Part shown: piece after piece, positions 33,614 to 46,639 of the stretch
How positions within the stretch are numbered: the stretch's first letter is position 1
Layout: each line of letters begins with the position of its first letter
NCBI RefSeq assembly: GCF_000003195.3
Contig: NC_012879.2
Location: 21,672,844 to 21,736,843 of the forward strand
DNA from: Sorghum bicolor
Taxonomy: Eukaryota; Streptophyta; Magnoliopsida; Poales; Poaceae
Length of the DNA stretch: 64,000 bases
Direction: 5' to 3'
Program-made: the position numbers and the translations under genes
The notes under the pieces: model-generated
Told to the model about the DNA's origin: nothing
What the model saw: only the letters and a program-made list of their open reading frames with translations
Databases searched by the model: none

Positions 33614-34309
33614 GCTCCCAACTTGAATACCCAAAACTGATACACTGTTTTGACTTAGCCAAATTTCTGGAGTTCCAAAACAGCACTACATTTAATCTTG
33701 TAAGCTCAATTTGATTAGGTTAGGGACCATACTGGCTCTTGACCGTTAAAGAACGTTTGTTCTATAGAATCTAAACGACAACTTTCATTTAAGGTCAAAC
33801 CTCAGAACTAGTACAGAAGTTAAACTTTCACCTTGGTGAATGCAGCAACTTGATAAAGCTCAAACTAAGGTTTTAGGCTACTTAAAGCATTTTCTGGGCA
33901 CAAGCTCAATATGAACCCTTCATGACTTTTGTTGTAGAGTTTATCTAGAGTAATTTGGGCAAGGTTGTAAGGATTGGTTGATGACCCATGGTTCTATTCA
34001 TGTAATGAGGTCATTCCAACAAGCATGTAACTTATCGTTTCATGTGACCTTTTGATTCTAAACTTTATGAAACTTTTTGAGTGATCACTATAGGTAGTGA
34101 TGGATGTGGGACACATGAAAGAGGTTCCATTAATGTCACCCAAGCATGCACTTTGAAAAAGGCCTATATGTAAGCAAGGGTGCATTCTCTAAGTTTAACT
34201 TGAGGCTCACTTTCATGGATTGACCTTAACATGATCACAACCACTTATCTTGGCATGTTTGAGCTCAAAACCTAAAGTCTAACTCGTGGCAAACACCTAG
34301 GGTGTTACA
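33614..34309 (-). repeat. 3' LTR of the LARD-like element, second segment (right of the copia insertion)
   Basis: Resumes at ggctcccaacttgaata, as in the partner LTR near 44093, and ends ggtgttaca. Compared with the partner it carries about 400 additional bases (about 33680-34078) between gagttc and gagtgatcac. Confidence 0.85.
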
Positions 34310-37300
34310 ACCCTCCCCCTTAAAAGAATCTTGTCTCGATATTCAGGGCGAAAGACTTCCAATGGTAGAGAAGCATGTTATTCACTTCCAACATTAGCGA
34401 TAGTAGTCAACTACTTAATTCCGAGCGTTAGAGGGGGCTAATTTTGATCAGCACACTTTCTGATACTTATTCTTCATAGTGAATTTTTGTCTAAAGAATT
34501 TCCTTCATTGACTTCAATGAAGCATTGTTACTTTGGGAGGAATTCAAGACAACATAGTTCTTTATTCCAAATGTATGATGGACGGTTCAGAGCACCATAA
34601 ACTACTCATTACAATGTTTCCATCTTTGTTCACAAAGTTTGAAAAGCAGTCCTATACTAGAATGGATTGAGTACAACCTACTATAGGAGATGAGATCATG
34701 AACTGGATAAACATCCTTTGAGGTTATGAGAAACCAACAAACAATGTCTAATACAGCCATAAAGTCTAATCACTTAGATGCCAATTGATGGAAAGCTACA
34801 TAAGGTTCCATGTGTGCAGTTCTCTTTCTTGATAACAACACTATATTATCCGAGCCTATCAAGTCAATGCTCACCATTCAAGGAATTTCATGGCTCCAAG
34901 TGTTAACAGTGATCTAGGTCATATCAGATACAACCTTTTAGGTAAAAAGGAACATAGAAAACACCGATGGCATGTAAGCATTAGATAAGCATTGCTAAGG
35001 ATGGATGATAGCAAGATCTAGAGAACAACAAGAGTTGCAAGGATTATTTACTGAACTAGGGAAACAAGCTACTACCAAGCTGGTCAACTATAATTTCTTG
35101 TCATTAAGCAATTGCTTAGTATGTTGTGGGTCGACTTGCATTGTAGCAGAACAACTTGGTGAGACTACTTTTGACATTGAGGCTTTCTTTCTAGGGTCAA
35201 ACAATAGCTCTAAGATAATAAATCTAAGATTTGTTGTTAACACTTTTCCAATTATTTTTTACTTGTAGAATGCCTAGATTGCTCAACTATCGGTTGATGT
35301 GATAGGGTAACAGCTAGGCACCAAAGGTGAAAGGACTCTTTTCTAGGTAATCCTAAGGCTCGTCTAATCAATTTTGAACAAAACCTTTGATAGCACCACA
35401 CGCATAATGATGCTAACCGAGACTAGGGATGTGCTTTTCTCTAGCTTGTGACTTAGATATAGCATTTGGTACTATCTATGTGATTGTCCAAGATTGAGTT
35501 GACTTGACAACTCAAGGCCTAGAAAAGGAAATAGTATTTGCATCATGGATCAACATAATGTTTTCATCGCATAACATTATTTTATGAGACATAGCCTACA
35601 GGGCTATCATGGAGTTGTTTCCAAGGTAGTGATTAACCTTCTAACTGATAACTAATCAGTTGTCTCTGAACACTAAAAAGTTCCAAAACTTTCTTCTTTG
35701 GTGGCAACAATTGTAGTTGATGCATTTGCAGGCAGTCAAGGTCGAAGTTAGCCAAAAAGGAGATCACAATAGAGATGGTTGATTATGACTGTGTGATCAC
35801 CATGATCAAGATTTGGATCAATTCTTGTCTGACTGATAACTTGTCCAACTTTAAGTGTTGTGTGAACTTTGGATTCAATAGTGGCTGACACAAGTTACTC
35901 ACTAAACGACTGATATCGTTACATGGGTAACAAATAGAGTCTCTTGTCTACCACCCCTTGCAGTCTACTAAGGTTTATGTTGGTAACCTATTCTTCAAAG
36001 CTTATCTTCTTAGCAACTTCAGAAGGAAGTCCTACTACATAAATATGATATAGACCTTCTGATTGGACATAAGGAATGATAACTAAGGAAAAACTCACAA
36101 TGAGATGACACATCAGTGTAGTTTCATAATAGGTCATGACTAGCAACCACGATACCAGCGCATGCCGAGCAGCACAGTCTTGTGTGTGCACCCACAAGAG
36201 GCTCTCAGTTTCGTCGTGGCACCATTAGTCATTAATCATGACGCTATTACCGATCTTACAACCAACGTGAAATCTCACATGACATAGGTAAGTCTTGCAT
36301 GTACAAGGATCAAGTGCAAGACAAAATTAAGCAAGCAAAGATGACAGCAAGATTTTGAGGTAACAACTAGAAGGTCAAAGTATGAGAACACGACACAAGA
36401 CAGAAATAGATACGCCTTATGCCCATCAAGGTCATTACCTAACAATTAATTCATGAGATGCGGTCATGTTGGGTAGGAACATGAGATCAAAGCCGATAAG
36501 CATCCCAAGACTTGGGGATGTTGGAGGTGAATTAAGAAAACTCCAAAGGTAAAACCATTACGCCGATGAGAGATTGAGTTGATAAGGAGCTACATGATTT
36601 GTAAGCAAAGATTTAGAGATCGGCAATAAGAGATTGCATTACACAAGCTAAGCTTTGGGAGAGGCAACCGGGAGGTCCAATATGGATTTGGCATGGTCTT
36701 TGTAACTAGCAAAGAACAACTATAGTCAAAAGCTTTCTGTAGCGAGAACTTATCCTAGCTAGTTGGCTAGACAAGGATATTTGCAAACGGGTGCAGGACA
36801 ACCATGGTATATGCAAGCATTTGAGGGTCTGGACATTGGTTTACGTATCAAGCGTAGGCATGGATGCTCCAACATTCAAAAGCTAACAGTCGAGTCTATA
36901 AGCTCGGCTCCTAAGAAAGGGAACCTAATTTGATACAACCAACAGACAATTAACATAACTTGAGTGCCATTCTAAGATAAAGCTATTTAACACTCGTGCT
37001 CGTTGTTGGGTATTCTTAACATCATTACCAAAAGTAGAATAAGTTCTCTAATTATCGTCGAGGACAAAACAAGAAACAACCTAGGCACGATCTAGATAAC
37101 CAACATCCACACAACATAACAGTTTTAAGCAAGTACTTGAGAAAACTCAAACAATCATGCTTAAACAACCATTACTAAGCACAAGGCTTACATATAACAA
37201 GCATTTATCTATAGGGATACAACACATTTGTCCCACATACAAAGATTATGCTACAAGATGTGCTACAAAGCTAGTGGACATGGCTCAGTCTTTTAGGGAG

Positions 37301-39085
37301 AAGATGATTTTGAGATAGATAGTAAAAGGGCTCCAAAAGATTTTTTTTTGGCATGGCTGCACTATCATGCAAATGGACATACCACAAGCAAGAGTCTAGC
37401 ATTTAGGAAAACTCAGTGGGAAAAGGTTATCAAACCTATGGAGTTAATTCAAAACTTAACAAGGTTGAAAAAGAATATCAGTCAGCTTTGCCTAAACTAG
37501 GATAGAGACTTGACATGAATTTTAGAAAATGATAACTATAGTTCTATTGATCGAACAAACATGATTTTTAATTTTATGGAAAACTTATCAAGTTATCTAT
37601 TATTTTCTTATTATCATCTTAAGGTGCTTCTACAGCTAACAAGCACAAACAATACAAAGAAGACATATCTATTCAGATTTTTGACAGAATCTGTCATTCT
37701 ACTTCACAATCTCATAACAGAAGATTTAGACCACCAAAAGTAGTGATATAAGACATTTTTTGGAAACCTTAACAAAAGTACTACAATTCTTCTATTAACT
37801 CCAAGACATGATTCCGTATGCACACTAGTCAAACAAACTAAACATTCAGATCTGTTTAGAACACGATCAGGATCTGACAACAAACTTCAAAAGTTCATAA
37901 CTCCTAAACCATCAGGCCTATGGTCATGAAATTTTAGGATAGACTAGATATTGAAGTTGGCTACAACTTTGGTATTCACTATAATTACAGAAACACCATT
38001 ATAGTCATGAAGACATTACGAGAATTGAAACTGCTCTAGCAGCAAAAATTCAACACACATATCGAGCAATGTTTTTCCTTGTTCTATTAACAAGAGAGCA
38101 CACACGTGTATAACTCCAGTAGCTACAAACATTATTACCTAGATAAACAATAATTTAGTTTGGTGACAAGGAGGGATGAACATAAGAATCACAATTGCTT
38201 AAGTGAGGTTAAAGCATTTGCAAACTCTTGCATGAGCAATATATTCACCACTTGGCTAAACAAGCGGACACCTACAAGTTCAAGCATATAGCCTCAGCTA
38301 TTTCTATTATAGGTAGGCCGTACTTTTACTTAGTTAATTAACATTAGAGGATTCATTGGAAAACATTCACATACATGTTCACCGACAAGCTTTAGCTTTC
38401 AAAGGATTGTAGATTCTTATAGAAGCAAACATTTCAAGGCTAGACACATCACACACTACTTTCAAGCAAAACTATTCAAGTAGCATGGAATATGGCAACT
38501 TTTGTATAGATTCACACAACAAAAAGAGTAGCATCACATCACTCACAAGTTACAAATTATTGGAACAAGGTGGGAGAAGCATTGTCATACATAATGCAAC
38601 AATCATAAGGATGCATGCTTCGTCTTATTCGTCCTCACAAAATTGCCAACCTATGGTGGAATCACGTTCTATGTCGGTGGCATAACACCTACTCTCTCGA
38701 CATATAGCTAGTCGTAAACTACGTTCAATCTATGCATTCGTGGTTAGTGTACCTGCAGAAGAATTTCATTTCAGCCCAACCCATCAATAGTATAAGTACA
38801 GAAATGAAAGTCTGTTCTCTAGGTTGAAAACTAAATACTCCAATATATATTCCCGAATATATATTCCAACATACTACCCATGTGAAGCACGCCCATGTAT
38901 ACACAGAGACATGTATACACGGTCATACCATCTAACCCACAATTAAGTACCTTCATACAGACATGTGTGTAACATGCAAATATTCCAGTAACCACATCTA
39001 ACTCTCCCCTAGACCGACGGTTGGACGGTCATGCTCTCACAACTCATATTCTTACCTTAGTGTCAAGGTATGTAGATCTATACAT

Positions 39086-39245
39086 CACCACTTAAACAAG
39101 TGGCATCCATACAATTCCACGCCGCATGGACGACGAAAGGAAAATATTGCTTAGCATGACGTAGAGGTATATGATCCATTCATTACCACTTAAGTAAGTG
39201 GCATCCATACTATTGCACGCCGTATGGACGACGAAAGTAAAAGTT
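39086..39245 (-). repeat. Duplicated leader block with ccacttaa-type hairpins
   Basis: A block of about 65 bases occurs twice with a period of about 95. Each copy has a short inverted repeat (ccacttaaacaagtgg; ccacttaagtaagtgg), then gcatccatac and atggacgacgaaag. It lies 220-380 bases inside the PBS end of the element, where retroelement packaging and dimerisation signals are expected. Confidence 0.6.
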
Positions 39246-39458
39246 GCAATAAAGTAAACCCCCCATAGTTAGTATCAGTTTACATAAAGCCACCTAGTTG
39301 TCCTTAATTGGGCATAATTGGAGGTTGTCGCTAGCATAGTTTTTGTAAATTAGTTTTGACAAGTTTTGCCTGTAGCTAAAGTTTTAGTCCAAATAGGATT
39401 TTTAAAACCAAAACTTTGTTTTTAAAATAGTGTACCTGATAGTATTATACTTAATCTT

Positions 39459-39470
39459 GCTCCGATACCA
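39459..39470 (-). other. Primer-binding site of the LARD-like element
   Basis: The minus strand reads tggtatcggagc, two bases inside the LTR. The chromovirus has tggcatcggagc at the same place. Confidence 0.85.
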
Positions 39471-39472
39471 GC

Positions 39473-42400
39473 TGTGATAGAACCGCCCAATTTATACAAG
39501 TTTAAGTACGACTGTCCCCGTTTAACACATTGACACGCGCGTACTCTCACTTATATAAACCCGGTAGTCTGCCGAGTGTCACGAAGGACCTCGGTAAATC
39601 AACTTTACGCCAAGATCGCATGGTTAAGCAAATACACATCACATACACGGAGATTTGCAGCGGAAATAATATTACAGAAGAGTTCACAAATAATAATACA
39701 AGTTTGGATTTTCCAAATCAATTAGAAAACAACATAGCTTTCAAATGATTACAATAACATGAGTCATAAATACATTGCTAGCATAAGTGACATCCTCCGA
39801 TAAAGCATGTAGATGGGAACACTATATAGAATTACCAAGCCCACCAGCGGTTAGCCACCATCTTTAGCAGACTGAAAACTTCACCTGCAACATGGTGGGA
39901 TAAACCCTGAGTACTCGAATGTACTCAGCTAGACTTACCCGACAGGAGAGAAAATAAAAGACTCTCAAGGATATGCAAGGCTATTTGGTGGAGTTGGTTG
40001 GATAGCATAACTTTGCCAAAAAGTGCATTACTATCATGAGTCCTTACTTTCAACCTTTTAGTCAATATTTTAGCATCAAGTTCAATTAAGCTACCATAGC
40101 TAGATTTTGCACCTATTCTATAGCAACCACTTGATTAATAAGCATCACATTAATAACCATATCCGGTTTATCATGTAGCCATCATCATCATCATAACCAT
40201 TAAGTTTCATTTAGTGTATCTACGTTGCCGCTGCTCAAGTCAAGTTCTCACTATCCGGGAGAGACGGCGATTCGAATCGATTCCTATCCAGCTGGAGGGG
40301 TATTCCTAGCACTCCCCCAAGCATACCTTGCAAGGGCAGCTCGGATCCCCTTTAGCACAACTCCGGACCAATTCGCGGGTCCGTACCGCGCCGCACCCAC
40401 AGGGACCGCCAATCTGCCATGGTCAGGACTCTAACCTAACACCTCGGTCTTACGCCATTGACTCCCCGCACATCCTTGCTACCAACCGGGGTGCGCACTA
40501 TCCGGCCGGAGATGCACTCGTAGGCTTCGCGGTCGGAACGACTTATCCGGCCAACTAAGTGTTAGGCATGCGTTCAATGTGACGAGAGGACATACAACGT
40601 ATCGGTCCTTAAATGATACAGACGGCGATAGATCCACACCCAAGACCTCCATGCCTTGTTGCTTCACTATAGTCATCCCGCCCGGCCTCAAATTCATTAT
40701 TAACACCGTGGCTATTTCCACGATAGCAAATATAGCCAACTGTGATCAGGTATCCACCTATCCCTCGCAGGTGACAGGAAATCACCCGGCTTCTACCGAG
40801 CTAAGCATAGCTAAGCATAGAACGTCTTCCTTATACTAGTAAGGGTTCAGGTAGTTTCATATAGTGGATAAGGTAGGAAATATGCACCAACGGTTTCATT
40901 CAACTCCTATCACCTAATGCATCATATAAAGTTGTACTCTTGTGCTTTTGTAAAAATAGAGGGTAGGAGACTTAGGATGCTCTATGGCTTGCCTGGAATC
41001 CGACACAAGTCAGTTAAATTAGCTTGCGCCATCTTGACGACATCCAAGTTCACAACACTTGTGTAGTCCTTCCATCATCCCGATAGGTCCACCATCACGT
41101 CCTTCACGTGGTTTATCTAGCATACCTAAATGAGATGCAAGATGCAAGTGTATGAACACATAGAAGTGCAATAGACAAAGCATCACACACAAGAAGCATG
41201 GCAAGAGCATGGTTACACTAAACATACTTAAGCACATCTCATTGTTCAACTTAATGATTACATAACCAACATGCTAAGTCAACAAGGAATGCAACACTAA
41301 ACATATTAGACATGGCATGCATGTTTCACAAGGTCTCAGGTATATTAACTTGTCCATTACCAAAGACATGAGTCATACATAGCAATATACCAAGCAACAA
41401 CAATAAAAGGAATCTGCCATTTTTAGGACTGTTAACAGCAGCTGAGAAAATAAATCATAACTGAAGTTACACAACTAAAAAAGATATGCAAGAAGACATT
41501 CTGGAAAGCTTATGAAATTATCTACATTTCATCTTTAGACATCAAAGCATGATTCCAACTTAAGCTTGTCGAAATTATAAAGTTCCAGAATCTGTCCCTG
41601 ACAAACAGAGAGCAGCCATTTCTAGAATCAAACTTCGAACAGACATAACTCACAAACAACAAGGCCAAATACTACCAAATTTTAACAGAATCTAGATAAA
41701 TAAATTAACTACAACCTTTCTATAAACAAGATTCCCAGAAAACATCATTTACATATTGTAATCCAAACAGTTCCAGAAACTGTCCAGAAACAACAATTGG
41801 AAACAATTAATTATTAACCTATGTTTCAAACATGCATTTTAACAAAACCATTGTTACCAATAGTTTGCACATATCTAAAGAACACCAGAAAACATAGTGG
41901 TCATTACCAAATAAATTTATTTAATGCCTTTCTTAATTTATTTGGATAATAAGGTGAATTAAATAACATATACCAAAAGTACTCAGTAAATTCCACCAAA
42001 AGTACAGTAGCTTCTACGTACTATTCATAGTCCACTTTACAAATTTCATTGCATTTGGATAAACATAGCAACATCTATGAAAAAGACAAATTGCTATTGC
42101 AATTAACCATGTGAGAACAAGATAAATGTACAAATCATATTTTCTTCAAACACATTACCATATTATATGTCAACATGATACAACAATATCATATAATTGT
42201 TCAGGACCAACATTTTCCATTTTCACATTTTTATTTATAATTATAAACCATTTATCAATCCCCATGAAGACATCTCTGTTCAAAACATGGACAGAATCTA
42301 TCATGCCACATTAAACAGCGATAACTTGTGTTTCATATGCCCATAAATTATGGTTATGTACTTTATAGAAAGCTCACTAAATTGTGAACAACTTTGTTAT

Positions 42401-44389
42401 AAACATCTAGAGCTAAATCTACAGCTAACAAGGTCTTACATAACAAACAATGCATCCGTGTCTAGGTTTAGACAGAAACTGAAACAGTACTTTAAACTAC
42501 TATAACTCAACATGTGCTCAACCAAAAATTATTCTATTTAGCTTGATAGAAAGCTTATGAAAAGTGCTAAAACTTATATATTTTCATTAAGGCATGATTC
42601 CCAATCTAACTAAGCCAAACAATATAAACATGCAGATCCACTCAGAATATGAGCAAAGAAGCACAGGGCATTTGTTATTTTTATAACTCTTAATATATTG
42701 TTCCTAAATTCATGAAACTTTTACCAGACATCAAATATTATATGTAAAGCATGTCACAATATTTTCACACTTATTTGAGCAATCTTACAGTGGTTATGTA
42801 AAAGACAAATATAAAAAGCAATTAAAACCTAACTGCATAAATATATTTTTACGGCTAAAACTGCAAACTAAGCCATGCTATATTATAGATCTACTGCATA
42901 GCGAAGTTCACAAGGATTCCAAAAAGTTCAAATTTGCTATTTTACGACTATTCTATGAATTACTATGTATTTCCAAAGTTCATTCATGAAATCTGCAAAA
43001 AACAAAAGAAAAGGAAAACAGATATTGCACCTGAAACCCTGGATTTTCATGAATCACGCTGCAGCCCATAAGCACTATTCGTCTTGGCTTCGCATCTGGA
43101 ACCCTGAGTTGCTTCATATTCTAACTCGAGGTCCCTGTCTTCTTCTTTACAAATAAGACAACGATGGAAGAGGGAATGGAGGTTGGCCATTCAATGTCGA
43201 CACTGGAGCCAAGGACGTCCTAGGGCTTGGCCACACCCAGCTTTGGCCATGCTAGGCCGCTGCATCCGCACGGCCACGAGCAGCAGCAGTGGAGCAGCAG
43301 CTCGAGCTCCGCTCTGCCATGGCGATGGGAACAGAGAGTGGACAGGGAGATAGAGAGTGAAAGAGGAAGAGAGGTGGAGCAGACCGTGGGTAAGCGCTCG
43401 GGAGTGGAGGGAACAGGGAGGGCTTTCTGGTGCTCATCCACAATGGTACAGAGAGAGGACAAGGCAAGGTGGAGGTGGCAGCCATGATGGGAGCACCTTG
43501 CTGCATGGTCGCCACGCACAGGCCACGTGCCGGCCTTTCAGGCATTCTCCCGAACAGGTGTCGTGTCATGGTTTGGATGCTATGGGATGCGATTTTGGGC
43601 CAGCTACGTGACGAATTAGACCTTGGGCCAAAAATGAAGTTTGTTGTCCTCGTGCTGCTCTACATTTTTTGTTTAAGGGTCATGGACATTAGTGTTGTAG
43701 ATTAATGGATAATCTGATACCAACCCATGAGTGTCAATGAATTGATAATGATTAGCAAAACTCAAAATCAATGGCCAAAACAAAGTCAAACTGGTGCCAT
43801 ATTTTTATATGCTATTGTACACAATATGTACTCCAACTTTTATTTTGGGACCCAAACAAGTTGTTTAGTAAAATTTGGAGAACGCGGAATGCCAACGTGA
43901 TGAACTGCAATCCCAGACTTAGAAATTTGAAGTGCTGGAAATTACAGCAGATTCAATTTTGTGGCTCATATTTGACATGCTTAGAAGATGATCCAGACTT
44001 GGGCACTTTAACAAGGTTTGTAGCATACAAACTATAATACAACTTTTATTGAAGGACCTTATACTGTTTTGGCATGGTTAGTAAGATACAAGGCTCCCAA
44101 CTTGAATACCCAAAACTGAAACACTGTTTTGACTTAGCCAAATTTCTAGAGTTCAATTAGAGTGATCACTATAGGTAGTGATGGATGTAGGACACATGAA
44201 AGAGGTTCCATTAATGTCACCCAAGCATGCACTTTGAAAAAGGCCTATATGTAAGCAAGGGTGCATTCTCTAAGTTTAACTTGAGGCTCACTTTCATGGA
44301 TTGACCTTAACATGATCACAACCACTTATCTTGGCTGTTTGAGCTCAAAACCTAAAGTCTAACTCGTGGCAAACACCTGGGGTGTTACA
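39473..44389 (-). repeat. 5' LTR of the LARD-like element
   Basis: 4,917 bases, tgtgatagaa ... ggtgttaca. In the sense direction it begins tgtaacacccc and ends ggcggttctatcaca, closely matching the chromovirus LTR ends (tgtaacaccctagg ... ggcggttctgttaca). Blocks such as gatttcctgtcacctgcgag and the CTGAGTAC hairpin (39907-39928) are shared as well. Overlapping open frames in the GC-rich part (43140-43705) are not supported as genes. Confidence 0.9.
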
Positions 44390-44394
44390 GCAGT

Positions 44395-44651
44395 GGCAGC
44401 GCCCCATGGCACGGCGGCCCCGTGGCCCAAGCAGGCCCTAGCTATGGCCGACCTGGCACGGCGGCCTGAGCCCCAGCAGCCACCGGTTCTGGTGGTTCCG
44501 GCTGTGGCAGCCCCTGCGCTAGCGCCCTGAAGCGCGGCTGCCTGAGCGGGCTCTGCTTGCGATGAACCCCTACTCCTCCTCCTCCCCCCGTTCGCCCCTT
44601 TGTTGGTTTGGCTCTGTGTCCCGTAATTCACGTGCTTGCTGTGGCTCGCAG
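44395..44651 (+). other. GC-rich sequence upstream of the captured EMC4 exons
   Basis: Continuation of the CACTA interior. Alanine/proline/arginine-coding composition in several frames, but I cannot align it to the variable N terminus of EMC4. It may come from the first exon or promoter of the captured gene or from another gene. Confidence 0.4.
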
Positions 44652-45000
44652 GATGACGCCGCGGGTGTGCGCCAGCACAAGAACTCCGAGACTGCATGGA
44701 ACGAGGTTCGTTCGATCGGTACCATATCTGTGCTTGGTCTAGTAGATCCAGGCCACAGCCAGCGTGACCTGCCCGCCATGATAGGATACTATATCATGCA
44801 GTTTTGCAAGAGCTCAGATCTTGATAACCTTGCCATCCTAATGTGAGCAGAAAGCTTGGGAAGTCGCGCAGGCGCCGCTCAAGAACCTGATGATGATGGG
44901 CTTCATGATGTGGTTGGCAGGGAGCACCGTCCACCTCTTGAGCATCGGAATTAGCTTCTCTGTTTTGTGGCAACCCCTCAACGCCCTCCGTTCTGTTGGG
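44652..45000 (+). pseudogene. EMC4: EMC4 gene fragment (ER membrane protein complex subunit 4), two captured exons
   Basis: Exon A (44652-44705) encodes DDAAGVRQHKNSETAWNE. Exon B (44848-45000) encodes QKAWEVAQAPLKNLMMMG, then FMMWLAGSTVHLLSIGI and FSVLWQPLNALRSVG. Joined at a GAG|gttcgt donor and an ag acceptor, the reading frame runs straight through and matches the plant EMC4 order (arginine/lysine-rich stretch, AW-x-x-QKAWEVAQ, LMMMGFMMW first membrane segment). EMC4 belongs to the ER insertase complex for tail-anchored and multipass proteins. The N terminus and the second half of the protein (usual length about 150-180 residues) are absent. A taag at the end of exon B, where a lysine codon is expected, gives either a stop or a shifted donor. 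Located inside a CACTA element, it is a captured fragment and not the functional gene. Confidence 0.75.
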
Positions 45001-46639
45001 TAAGGTAATGCTTTTATGGTTTTACCCAAGTGATATGATTTATTTTTGGTTTGCAAATCCATGCCACTTTAGGACTATTTTAGTTTATGGGCAACTAGTA
45101 TATTATGTGTTTACGGCTATACTTTGCAAATTAATTAGCTTAGCTTAGCTGAGCTATAAAGGCTAAGGAGGTTTACTTAGCTGAATTATTTTTTTATCTG
45201 TCCATTGCGGAACCTCCGAGCTCTGGCACGGAGGCTCCAGGGTCTGTCTGACACACCTTCACCCCTCCCTACTCTGGCTAACTCGCATATCACCAGATCT
45301 AAATGTTCGCGTTTCATATAGATTTGTTGCCCTTGCATCATGAACGTAACAATATATTCAATCTCATAGATTTGTTGCCCTTGCATCATGGACGTTTCAT
45401 ATAGATTTGTTGCCCTTGCATCAGTATGTGGTTTTTATTTCTCCCATGGGAATTTGTTCAGCTTGCTCCATGTTTGTGCATTGCTCAACCTCACTGTCTC
45501 TGCATAATTTTTTAACCTTTTCTTTGTAGGTTCAGTGCATATTGCAAACTGAAAGAGCTATTGTGCTAGGAGCCTTTGAGATAAATCTGATAAAAAGTAA
45601 GACCAATCTCTTGAGTCACCATAATTTTGGATTTTGTTTCTTATCAATTAAGCATACCAGCTAAATGAAAAAGAATAAAAATTGTATTACTGTGATACAA
45701 AAGATTGTAATACATCCAGCCTCTAATTGATAAAGAGTGACTTATAAACTGAAGTTGGAAGGCTCAAAGAGACTACAGTCTAGAGAGTTATATACTATGT
45801 CGTGTACCAATTTTCTCTGAACTTGTTGATATATACCAGCCAAGTCTGACATCATCATATTGTAATTGCAGCTGCTCCACGTGTAACTCGACACATTGGG
45901 AAGGCATCTGAATGTGCTCTTGGCAGCAGCTCTACTTGTTTGTATTGGTAGGTTTCTGTTTCCCTAGCCGCTGCTTATGATATATTTTTTTATTTCATAT
46001 TGAAATCTTTTTGATGTCTTACATGTAAGTTAGATTGATCCTTAGAATTTTTGTTGTGGATTCTAATTTTTTGAGTAAATAAACTGCAAATCTTAGGGAA
46101 TGCAAAAAATAGGAACAATTAGTATGCAAATTGTGGTGTATTGTATGCAAATCATTTTGCTAGTCTAATTTTCAGCTGGCTGTTTTATGGGATACACAAA
46201 TATAGATACATGTGTATTCATTTTCTTGCTAAAATTTTTTCTATGCCATCTTGATGTTACAGGTTGAGGGAGGCCTTGGAGGAAGGAAACATATGACATT
46301 TTGCTTTTGATAAGATGGAGTTGAGGCATTTTGTATCGAATCTGCTAGTTAGATTGTGCACACAAACATATGACTTGTGCCTGCCATTTGACCTAGCTAG
46401 ATTGTATGTGTGTTGTTCCTTGTGTACTGGTGACTTGTCATGAATTGTGCGAGCAGACTTGGTAATGTTGGCTTGAATCAAAAATTGAGATAACTTATCT
46501 TATATGGTTGATGAGTGTTGTGGGCAGCTATGTTTTACATATGTATGTGGTTGATAAATAATGTGACCTGTTATGGATATTTATTAGACATAAAATCTGG
46601 TTAATATGAAATTAAAATTATATATAATTCTGTGGCGAG
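45001..46639 (+). other. AT-rich interior of the CACTA element, possible further exon pieces
   Basis: Begins with intron-like sequence after EMC4 exon B. Pieces bounded by good splice sites occur near 45530-45598 and 45872-45949 (tgcag / gtaggt), and a piece from 46262 could be a terminal exon. The last two could be read together as ending in WLREALEEGNI, but I recognise no protein. A three-copy repeat lies at 45312-45427. Otherwise nothing. Confidence 0.35.
45312..45427 (+). repeat. Three-copy repeat with core agatttgttgcccttgcatc
   Basis: agatttgttgcccttgcatca occurs three times, each preceded by tttcatat or a relative, the first two followed by tg(a/g)acgt. Spacing is about 49 and 37 bases. 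Confidence 0.8.

Larger units (their letters stand above)
34310..39472 (-). other. Interior of the LARD-like element, no genes recognised
   Basis: The sense strand ends in ttttaagggggagggt (34310-34325), the polypurine tract, preceded by a segment resembling the end of chromovirus pol (compare cgagacaagattct with cgggatgagatttc at 62456). Across 5.2 kb I find no gag, protease, reverse transcriptase, RNase H or integrase motif in any minus-strand frame; the longest open frames are under 90 codons. This fits a LARD rather than a recently broken autonomous element. Confidence 0.7.
13347..44389 (-). mobile_element. LARD-like gypsy element (4.9-kb LTRs, non-coding interior), interrupted by a copia element
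   Basis: On the minus strand: 5' LTR 39473-44389, PBS 39459-39470, interior 34310-39472, polypurine tract 34310-34325, 3' LTR 13347-18084 plus 33614-34309 (split by the copia element). Flanks are gcagc (13342-13346) and gcagt (44390-44394), a duplication with one mismatch. The roughly 5.2-kb interior has no recognisable retroelement protein. Long LTRs around a conserved non-coding interior is the definition of LARDs known from Triticeae. LTR ends and several blocks match the chromovirus LTR at 52017-55815, so a Tekay-like element is the likely source of its proteins. Confidence 0.8.

Noticed and set aside
35005..35268. 87-codon open frame in the LARD-like interior
   Set aside because: No family resemblance and on the strand opposite to the element.
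44652..45000. A functional EMC4 gene
   Set aside because: Only two exons are present, the last ends in a disrupted codon, the N and C terminal parts are missing, and the locus lies inside a CACTA element with transposon insertions.
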